Assembly: GCF_009733865.1 (NCBI RefSeq)
Contig: NZ_WOFB01000039.1
Coordinates: 1-36,404 of the forward strand
DNA: 36,404 nucleotides
Reading direction: 5' to 3'
From: Oceanobacillus salinisoli
GTDB lineage: Bacteria; Bacillota; Bacilli; Bacillales; Amphibacillaceae
How positions within the stretch are numbered: the stretch's first letter is position 1; every line of letters begins with the position of its first letter. Position numbers and translations under genes: made by a program. A model generated the notes under the pieces. The model was not told the DNA's origin. It saw nothing but the letters and a program-made list of their open reading frames with translations, and made no database searches. Shown one piece after another: positions 30,663 to 36,404 of the stretch.

Positions 30663-31589
30663 TTATTTTATTGTTGTAAAATAAGATTCTCCCAGAATTT
30701 GCTTCACTTGATAACTATTTGGTGAAAGATTTTTTTCAACGAAATTGGGAATATCCTTCTTTTCTACATCGTACATCACTTCAATTTCTTTGGAAAATAG
30801 AAGTTTTTCGTTTTCAAGTAGGCTGGAAATAGATGGTTGCTCTTTTGGCTGTGGTTCTTCATTTAGCACCTTTTTTAATCCGTCAACATAGTATTCCAGT
30901 GGGCGAGTTCCAACAATTTTTATGCCTTTGTTTTCCTCGTTTATCATAATAATGGTTGGGAAACCTCTGGCACCAAGCCTTCCTGCAAGAGCAAAGTCTT
31001 CACTTAGTAACTGTTGTCCAATCGTTTGTTCCGCCTTATTTATGATAGCTTCACCATTCAGTCCAAGTTTATTTACGATATCCACCATAACGGATGGGTC
31101 TGCAATATTTCGGTTAAATGCGAAAACAGCTTCCCTGGCACGTCGTAAATATTCATATGCTAATGCATCATGATAATCTTTTTGAATCACTTTAAATACG
31201 CGGGAAGGTGGGAAGGATGATTGAATGGGATTATCATACCAAATCGTCCCATCGATTGGCATGCGTGACTGTTCCCCTACTTCTCTCCAGTGGCCTGCAA
31301 CATCTTGAGGACCTGATATTCCGTTTGCTGGATCTACTGGCCCGCCACCCCACTTTTCCAGCAGACCGCCCATAATCACATGGAAGTTAAAATAGTATCC
31401 ATATTGCTCTTTAAAACGATGGAGTACTGGTTCAAGTGCCCAACAATGAGAGCAAATGGGATCTGTTACATAATAAACCTCTATGGACTTTTTCGGTTGA
31501 TTCAAATCAATGAACTCTATATCTTTCTCCTGAGCATCACCACATATACCTGTTTCTACATCACAAATCATATTATTATTGTTCGTCAT
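30663..31589 (-). CDS. DsbA-family thioredoxin-fold protein, SpxH (YjbH)-like (308 aa)
   Basis: AAAGGAGGTC precedes ATG 31589. There is no signal peptide, so it is cytoplasmic. A thioredoxin-type core begins at residue 36: IEVYYVTDPICSHCWALEPV with the CxxC motif Cys46-Ser-His-Cys49, then a helical insert containing WREVGEQSRMPIDGTIWYDN, SSFPPSRVFKVIQKDYHDAL, and cis-Pro region ARGFPTIIMINEE. It resembles SpxH, the adaptor that hands Spx to ClpXP, and related DsbA-like oxidoreductases (FrnE type). The extra N-terminal CDVETGICGD carries two Cys. It heads an operon with the YdhR-like gene, divergent from a TetR gene. Confidence 0.85.
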   Translation of the reverse strand: MTNNNNMICDVETGICGDAQEKDIEFIDLNQPKKSIEVYYVTDPICSHCWALEPVLHRFKEQYGYYFNFHVIMGGLLEKWGGGPVDPANGISGPQDVAGHWREVGEQSRMPIDGTIWYDNPIQSSFPPSRVFKVIQKDYHDALAYEYLRRAREAVFAFNRNIADPSVMVDIVNKLGLNGEAIINKAEQTIGQQLLSEDFALAGRLGARGFPTIIMINEENKGIKIVGTRPLEYYVDGLKKVLNEEPQPKEQPSISSLLENEKLLFSKEIEVMYDVEKKDIPNFVEKNLSPNSYQVKQILGESYFTTIK

Positions 31590-31875
31590 TTTATATGACC
31601 TCCTTTGATTTATTGGGATTTGATATAAACTTCGGACTAATGAAATTTCCTATCGTGATACTTTCGCCTGTTCTAATGATGATAGCGTGCATGCAGTCTC
31701 TCCGGCAGAATACTTACGGTTCGTGGCACGACCTAAAGCCTCATCAAGGAAAACCGTAAGTGCGCCTCTAGTCTTCTATTAACGCTCCGTAGTAGGCTTA
31801 CTCGGCGCAAGGGAACAAAGAAGATTCCTCAAGTAGTACCCGGGCTGCTAGAGTCTAGACACGAGTGAAAAATGC
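31590..31875. other. Regulatory and repeat DNA upstream of the DsbA-like gene
   Basis: CTTACGGTT (31713-31721) pairs with AACCGTAAG (31752-31760). The sequence from about 31690 to 31860 is noticeably more GC-rich than its surroundings (CTCGGCGCAAGGGAAC, TACCCGGGCTGCTAGAGTCT) and shows no coding frame. The DsbA-like gene's promoter must lie within the first 100 bp, but I see no convincing hexamers. Confidence 0.4.
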
Positions 31876-32160
31876 CTTCTAATGATTGATATCCCGCTTG
31901 CGCTGGTTGATATGTGCGCCCGTTGTGTTGATATTTTGCACACCTCGTTGATATCTGCCCCTTTATGGTTGATAAAAGCCCTCTAATGGTTGATATTCCG
32001 TATACACTGGCTGATATGTGTGCCCATTGTGTTGATATTTTGCACAACTCGTTGATATCTGCCCCTTTATGGTTGATAAAAGCCCTCTAATGGTTGATAT
32101 TCCGTATACACTGGCTGATATGTGTGCCCATTGTGTTGATATTTTGCACTACGGTCGACA
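31876..32160. repeat. 21-bp-periodic TTGATA array, 104-bp higher-order repeat
   Basis: TTGATA (or CTGATA) begins at 31886, 31907, 31928, 31948, 31969, 31990, 32011, 32032, 32052, 32073, 32094, 32115 and 32136, with a decayed TCGACA at 32155. Steps are 21, 21, 20, 21, 21 and repeat, so five motifs make one 104-bp unit; 2.5 units are present, and the second and third are nearly identical. Two minus-strand frames across it are by-products. The array lies between divergent DsbA-like and TetR genes. Confidence 0.9.
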
Positions 32161-32414
32161 TCCGCTTCTTTCTGGTCGCCCGCGGAAAGCGTAGTGTATT
32201 TCCGTAGCGGTAGATTAAGCTCCAATATCATCTGAATTAGTTCGCAGTTTATACAAACTCCACAACAATAAACTTTCCTAAAAGAAATCCTTATAATTGC
32301 TTTATAATCGTATTTTATTACATAATAAAATACATCAAAACCAATAGTTAACTTGATTTGTTGTTTATCCGACATATGGTTAAAACTGTTGGAAAAATGG
32401 GAGGAATAATTGAT
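32161..32414. other. TetR-gene leader, no gene seen
   Basis: The stretch starts with a GC-rich piece (TGGTCGCCCGCGGAAAGCGT) and turns very AT-rich towards the TetR start. It ends in GGGAGGAAT, the TetR ribosome binding site. An operator palindrome for TetR could not be identified with confidence. Confidence 0.35.
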
Positions 32415-32984
32415 ATGGCTCAAGTAAAAACAGATCCACGAATTTTGCGTACTCGTAAACTAATCATGAATTCCTTCATTAAACTTTCTGAAAAGCAGGA
32501 ATTCAAGGATATTACGGTTAAGGATATTACAGAAGAGGCAATGATTAATCGTGCCACATTCTACTATCATTTTAAAGATATATATGATTTATTGGAAAAG
32601 GCATTATCAGAAGTGTTATCGATCAATTTAAATAGCGATGTCTTTGAAAGAAGCGAACTAAATGAGGAATCGATTATTCATATCTTCAAGGCGATAACTG
32701 ATTTTCAATTATCCTTATCCAATCGTTGTCATAGAGGATATGAAGATACTATTGCCCGTATAATTAGAGAACAGCTTGAAATCACATTTTACAAAATGCT
32801 AAAAAGCCAATCTTCCATGGATGAGGACAAATCATTAAAAACGATAGCCGTCTTTTTAAGCTGGGGGATTTATGGGGCTTCTGTAGAGTGGAAAAGATGT
32901 GAGGAGCGAACTAGTCCGGAAGAATTTATTCAATCATCCATTCCTTATATCATGTCGGGAATTGATTTTGAGGCTGAAAGTTAG
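32415..32984 (+). CDS. TetR/AcrR-family transcriptional regulator (189 aa)
   Basis: ATG 32415 (MAQVKTDPRILRTRKLIMNS) is chosen for its GGGAGG site; the frame opens at 32358. The helix-turn-helix is canonical: FIKLSEKQEFKDITVKDITE, EAMINRATFYYHFKDIYDLL. The C-terminal ligand domain is helical and ends FLSWGIYGASVEWKRCEERT, SPEEFIQSSIPYIMSGIDFE, as in DhaS/YfiR-type TetR members. It is divergent from the DsbA-like/YdhR-like operon, which it probably represses. A hairpin CTGTTATA/TATAACAG (32992-33018) lies just after the stop. Confidence 0.88.
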   Translation: MAQVKTDPRILRTRKLIMNSFIKLSEKQEFKDITVKDITEEAMINRATFYYHFKDIYDLLEKALSEVLSINLNSDVFERSELNEESIIHIFKAITDFQLSLSNRCHRGYEDTIARIIREQLEITFYKMLKSQSSMDEDKSLKTIAVFLSWGIYGASVEWKRCEERTSPEEFIQSSIPYIMSGIDFEAES

Positions 32985-33198
32985 TACGGTCCTGTTATAG
33001 AAGTCAGTATTATAACAGAGTTAGTAAAGCCATACTTAAATAAAAGCTTGTAATGTTATGCAGTTATTAGAGTATTGAAACAACATTACCAAACTGGGTA
33101 GGTTTATGAATTTATATGACGGTGTATAAGTTTGATTCTTCTCTACTGGATACAATTCAACAGTGAAGTAGAGAGTTAAAGAACTCTCTCCATGATGA

Positions 33199-33466
33199 TT
33201 AGGAATCATCATCGGTAAATGAGATCGGAGACCCCGTTGACGTATGTTCATTTACCCAGTCAAGTGATACCCTCGAAACAGCAGACCAGTCAGGGATTTG
33301 TCCTTTATGCTGTTCCACCCAACTCATACAATATTGCGGATCGATGTTATTTTCCTGGCATTGTGCTAGAAAGGGATTGAATCGAATCTTCTGTACAATT
33401 TTCCCATGATCCACAGGTTTCTTTGAAAAGGTTTTCCATTTTCGCTTTTACTGATTGATCAGACAT
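33199..33466 (-). pseudogene. Frameshifted small gene of unknown family
   Basis: On the minus strand GAGGGAGGAATG leads to ATG 33466: MSDQSVKAKMENLFKE. After a shift near 33415 the frame continues as KPVDHGKIVQKIRFNPFLAQ, CQENNIDPQYCMSWVEQHKG, QIPDWSAVSRVSLDWVNEHT and STGSPISFTDDDS. The strong ribosome binding site belongs to the first frame and the protein-like body to the second, so they form one gene of about 88 codons with one indel. I do not recognise the family. An assembly error is a real alternative. Confidence 0.6.
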
Positions 33467-33641
33467 TTTACATTCCTCCCTCTTCCAATAATAAAGTTAA
33501 CAATATAAAGTATTCCCAAGAAAAAATAATATATGATGTGATGGCCCATTTCGATTTTTTCATATCGGTTGTAATTTTTCTGAGAATAAAAGGGCAACAT
33601 AAGACTTGTTCATTCTATGTGATACTGGAGGGAACGGAAAC

Positions 33642-33779
33642 ATGGCGAAAAAAGAACGACTTAATGAAGAAGCTGCTTTAAATAATAATTTGGGCACTTC
33701 CACTTTAAAAATAAACGAGGATATTATGAAGCAGCATCAGAAGCCAAAGACAGATAAGCAGAGAAAAACTGGAAAGTAA
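33642..33779 (+). CDS. Tiny hydrophilic protein (45 aa)
   Basis: GGAGGGAAC lies 7 bases before ATG 33642. The 45-residue product reads MAKKERLNEEAALNNNLGTS, TLKINEDIMKQHQKPKTDKQ, RKTGK. It is rich in Lys, Asn, Gln and Glu, with no hydrophobic core, like small Bacillus spore (Ssp-type) or nucleic-acid-associated proteins, but I cannot assign it. A terminator lies 29 bp downstream, supporting a real transcript. Confidence 0.6.
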   Translation: MAKKERLNEEAALNNNLGTSTLKINEDIMKQHQKPKTDKQRKTGK

Positions 33780-33807
33780 GATTAGAGAATGGCTAACAAT
33801 AAAGGAA

Positions 33808-33845
33808 AGCAAGATCAACAAACGAAGGGTTGGTTTTGCTTTTTT
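33808..33845 (+). terminator. Rho-independent terminator
   Basis: AGCAAGATCAAC (33808-33819) pairs with GTTGGTTTTGCT (33829-33840) through two wobble pairs, then TTTTT. It ends the tiny gene at 33642. Confidence 0.7.
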
Positions 33846-34192
33846 CTAATTCGCTATCATACTAGGGAAAATGTTAATGGAATAGTATCATGTGACTTTT
33901 CGAAAATTAAAAACGAATAGCAGTGTAAAATAATAATAACAAATTGTTGGATTATTAATTGCTGTGGAGTATAATTTGCAGGCTTGATTACGATATTAGG
34001 AAAATCGTATTCGTATATTTCGCTTATTTTAAATAAAGGAAGGAATGTCGTGTATTTTGACGAATCTTGTTATAAGACGTTACTCTAAAGGAGATATGCG
34101 AAAGATTTGTCTTTAGAATTAACAAACTTTTAATATAATATGCTTTTTCTTGTTAATATGAAACGGTATGATTGAAACGGGGGGGGAGAACA
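33846..34192. other. Leader region of the PBP gene, no gene seen
   Basis: AT-rich DNA without a supported frame. AACTTTTAATATAATATG near 34125-34142 may include a -10 hexamer (TATAAT) for the PBP gene. The very strong GGGGGGGGAG ribosome binding site lies just before ATG 34193. Confidence 0.4.
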
Positions 34193-36295
34193 ATGGAGAA
34201 AAAGAAGAAAAAAAAGAAAGCACAACTTCCTTTTCGGATTAACATATTATTTTTTGTCATATTTTTAATGTTTACCATGTTGATTTTTCAGTTAGGGGTC
34301 ATCCAGATTCTTAATGGGGAAGATTTTCAAAAGGAAATAGAACGAACAGATATGGATATCACGAAATTACCAGTGCCAAGAGGTAAGATTTATGATCGTG
34401 ACCATGAGGTGATTGTTGATAATGAGCCTGTTTATTCCATTACCTACACACCGGAAAAAGGAGTACAAGCAAATGAACGCTTAAAAGTAGCAAAGCAATT
34501 AGCCGAATTTATTACGATGGTTCCTAAAGATGCAGAAGATGCGGAAGAGTATTTGGATAAAACGCTGACAGAAAGGAATTTAAAGGAATACTGGTATTTG
34601 CAGAATCAGGAAGAGGCAGATGAGCGACTATCTGCAGAAGAGCGGGACGGCTTAGATAATGGAGAGGCATATAATAAAACACTGGAATTAATAACAGAAG
34701 AAGAAATAAGCAATTTTACTTTAGAGGAAAAAGAAGTAATAGCTATTAAAAAAGAATTGGACAGGGCTTCTTCATTAACGCCTCAAATCATAAAAAATGA
34801 AGGGGTTACTGCGGAGGAATATGCCGCTGTTTCAGAGCACCTGGATTCACTGCCCGGTATTAATGCGACAACGGACTGGGATCGTGAATATCCTTTTGGA
34901 GAAACACTATACAGCTTATTAGGTTCGATTACAACACAAGACGAGGGAATCCCAGCTGAAAATGAGGATTACTTTCTGACAAGAGGATACAGCAGAAATG
35001 ATCGTATTGGAAAAAGCGGTTTAGAGCAAGAATATGAAGATCTGCTGCGGGGACGAAAAGAGCAAGTCCAGTACACAACTGAAAAAGACGGGACGATTAT
35101 TGCTTCGGAAACCATTGTAGAAGGGGCGCGAGGTAGTGATCTTGTATTAACCATTGATATGGATTTTCAGCAGGAAGTAGATAAGATTGTACGAGAGGAA
35201 CTCGAGGCAGCAAAAAGTCAGGATCCGTACGATAATCAATATTTAACCGATGCACTGGCTGTGGCGATAAATCCGAAAACAGGGGAACTGCTCGCAGTAT
35301 CTGCTAGCCATTATAATAAGGAGACGGAGGAATATGAGGACGCGGGCTTCCGGGCACTATCGGATGGTCATACACCTGGTTCCGTCGTAAAGGGAGCAAC
35401 TGTCCTAGCAGGCTTAGATTCAGGCGCCATCACTCCTGGCCAGAGTTTTTATGACAGACCGATTCAAATTAAAGATACACCAATAATGAGGTCCTATTCC
35501 AATAACTTGGGTCAGGTGAACGATATTAGTGCATTGAAAAAATCATCAAACGTTTATATGTTTTACATCGCTTTACGAATGATGGGCGATGATCGATATC
35601 CATTCCCAAGTGGAGAGGTTCCTAATTTTAATTCGGAAGCATTTGAGGAGATGCGTAATTATTTTAATCAATTCGGATTGGGAGCCAGTACAGGGGTGGA
35701 TCATCCGTATGAATCCACCGGGTATGAAGGATCTGATTTAACGCCAGGTTTAATGATGTACCAGGCAATTGGGCAATATGATCAGTATACAGCACTGCAG
35801 CTTGCACAATATGTATCCACTATCGCAAATGACGGATACCGGGTACGTCCACACTTTGTAAAAGAGGTTCACGAGCCAACTGGTTTTCAAGACCAGCTTG
35901 GACCTTTACAGGAAACAAAAAATACAGAAGTAATGAATAAAATCGTAATGGATGATAGTCATTTAGAAAGGGTTCAGGAGGGGTTCCGCCAAGTGTTTCA
36001 GGAATCTGGAGGTACTGCATATAATTATTTCCAAGATGCAGACTATAATCCTGCAGGAAAAACAGGGACAGCGGAAACGTATTATTATGAGGACGGAGAG
36101 TTAAAGGCGGAAACGCTAAACCATAATCTTGTTGGGTATGCCCCGTACGATGACCCTGAAATTGCCTTTGCGGTCATTGTTCCATATGCTGGTTTAAATA
36201 ATGATCATCCTACCAATCATAATATCGGCAGAAGATTGCTGGATGCGTATTTCGAAATGAAAGAAGAGCAAGATCAGAATAAGGTCGATGAATAA
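34193..36295 (+). CDS. Class B penicillin-binding protein (PbpA/PbpH-like), 700 aa
   Basis: ATG 34193 (MEKKKKKKKAQLPFRINILF) follows a G-rich site; a TTG at 34172 is less likely. A Lys-rich cytoplasmic tail is followed by one membrane anchor at residues 15-38. The dimerisation domain carries LPVPRGKIYDRDHEVIVDNE. The transpeptidase motifs are intact: Ser397-x-x-Lys400 in TPGSVVKG, Ser451-Ser-Asn453 in KKSSNVY, and Lys623-Thr-Gly625 in AGKTGTAE. The enzyme crosslinks peptidoglycan outside the membrane; the B. subtilis relatives PBP2A and PbpH serve rod-shaped elongation. Length and order match that group. Monocistronic, with a strong terminator. Confidence 0.92.
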   Translation: MEKKKKKKKAQLPFRINILFFVIFLMFTMLIFQLGVIQILNGEDFQKEIERTDMDITKLPVPRGKIYDRDHEVIVDNEPVYSITYTPEKGVQANERLKVAKQLAEFITMVPKDAEDAEEYLDKTLTERNLKEYWYLQNQEEADERLSAEERDGLDNGEAYNKTLELITEEEISNFTLEEKEVIAIKKELDRASSLTPQIIKNEGVTAEEYAAVSEHLDSLPGINATTDWDREYPFGETLYSLLGSITTQDEGIPAENEDYFLTRGYSRNDRIGKSGLEQEYEDLLRGRKEQVQYTTEKDGTIIASETIVEGARGSDLVLTIDMDFQQEVDKIVREELEAAKSQDPYDNQYLTDALAVAINPKTGELLAVSASHYNKETEEYEDAGFRALSDGHTPGSVVKGATVLAGLDSGAITPGQSFYDRPIQIKDTPIMRSYSNNLGQVNDISALKKSSNVYMFYIALRMMGDDRYPFPSGEVPNFNSEAFEEMRNYFNQFGLGASTGVDHPYESTGYEGSDLTPGLMMYQAIGQYDQYTALQLAQYVSTIANDGYRVRPHFVKEVHEPTGFQDQLGPLQETKNTEVMNKIVMDDSHLERVQEGFRQVFQESGGTAYNYFQDADYNPAGKTGTAETYYYEDGELKAETLNHNLVGYAPYDDPEIAFAVIVPYAGLNNDHPTNHNIGRRLLDAYFEMKEEQDQNKVDE

Positions 36296-36302
36296 AATAG
36301 AG

Positions 36303-36351
36303 ACGGTGCTATTGTTTCAAAGTTTGCTGAAACAATAGTACCGTTTTTTTA
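36303..36351 (+). terminator. Rho-independent terminator of the PBP gene
   Basis: ACGGTGCTATTGTTTCA (36303-36319) pairs with TGAAACAATAGTACCGT (36328-36344) with one mismatch, followed by seven T. Confidence 0.9.
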
Positions 36352-36377
36352 AAAGATAAGAAAGCATAAATTTTTTT

Positions 36378-36404
36378 GCTTCGATGTCTAGCTCCAGCGC
36401 CCAG
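36378..36404. repeat. Start of a dispersed CTAGCTCCAGCGCC repeat (cut by window edge)
   Basis: The window ends in TCGATGTCTAGCTCCAGCGC and CCAG. I recall the CTAGCTCCAGCGCC sequence as a high-copy intergenic repeat in Oceanobacillus, Geobacillus and relatives. Its GC content contrasts with the flanking DNA. The rest lies outside the window. Confidence 0.5.

Noticed and set aside
31876..32160. CRISPR array
   Set aside because: The repeated part is only 6-8 bp with 12-14 bp between, the spacers are themselves repeated, and no cas gene is near.
31829..32423. Two minus-strand frames with repeating IST...YQ and HNGxTYQP motifs
   Set aside because: They are read-throughs of the 21-bp repeat. The 20-bp step in each 104-bp unit breaks the frame, and no ribosome binding site is present.
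33036..33251. 71-codon minus-strand frame
   Set aside because: It overlaps the end of the frameshifted gene at 33199 in another frame and has no ribosome binding site.

Overview
The window is AT-rich chromosomal DNA of a low-GC Gram-positive, spore-former-type Bacillaceae. I infer something near Oceanobacillus or Virgibacillus, but the genus is a guess. Supporting signs are strong AGGAGG-type ribosome binding sites with many TTG starts, an S-box (SAM-I) riboswitch, a CadC/CadA pair, a PbpA/PbpH-type class B PBP, a DUF3231 protein, SpxH-like and YdhR-like genes, and dispersed sequences I recall from Bacillales genomes. No tRNA, rRNA, CRISPR array or complete insertion sequence was found.

Layout. 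1-11 kb: accessory, decayed DNA. It holds small one-direction membrane proteins and lipoproteins (574, 1548, 1890, 3104, 3688, 4319, 4773, 8646, 9240), gene wrecks (LysE exporter, MFS transporter, VOC remnant, lipoprotein, others), a GrpB-type nucleotidyltransferase, and a PadR three-gene operon (6567-8234). A short 3' element with the core CTAACGGG recurs here, always on the + strand. 10.7-14.1 kb: VOC, GyrI-like, GNAT, MaoC-like and HD-domain genes. 14.2-16.8 kb: a quinone-stress (mhq-like) cluster of DoxX protein, MarR repressor and ring-cleaving dioxygenase. The dioxygenase is broken by a roughly 118-bp MITE-like insertion, and three matching 18-bp palindromes look like the MarR operators. 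17.3-20.2 kb: cadC-cadA cadmium/zinc efflux operon behind two mirrored operators. 20.3-24.3 kb: DUF3231 gene, a pseudogene, a LOG-family gene, a small gene and an S-box riboswitch with no gene behind it. 24.3-30.1 kb: two paralogues of an unrecognised conserved family in opposite orientations, a two-domain YtkA/FixH-like secreted protein, a tnpB-less IS200/IS605 right end (omega-RNA-like), a lipoprotein, a HAD hydrolase and a spermidine-synthase-fold protein. 30.3-33.0 kb: a SpxH/DsbA-like plus YdhR-monooxygenase operon divergent from a TetR regulator, with a striking 21-bp-periodic TTGATA array between them. 33.2-36.4 kb: a frameshifted gene, a tiny 45-residue gene and a complete class B PBP. 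The window closes inside another dispersed repeat.

How the genes work together. Three stress modules, each with its own repressor, can be read from the sequence: MarR/DoxX/dioxygenase (now partly dead), CadC/CadA, and TetR with SpxH-like/YdhR. The rest reads as accessory DNA with a high pseudogene load. The best candidates for something undescribed are the helically phased TTGATA array, the two-paralogue unknown family, the orphan omega-RNA-like and S-box RNAs, and the repeated CTAACGGG 3' element.
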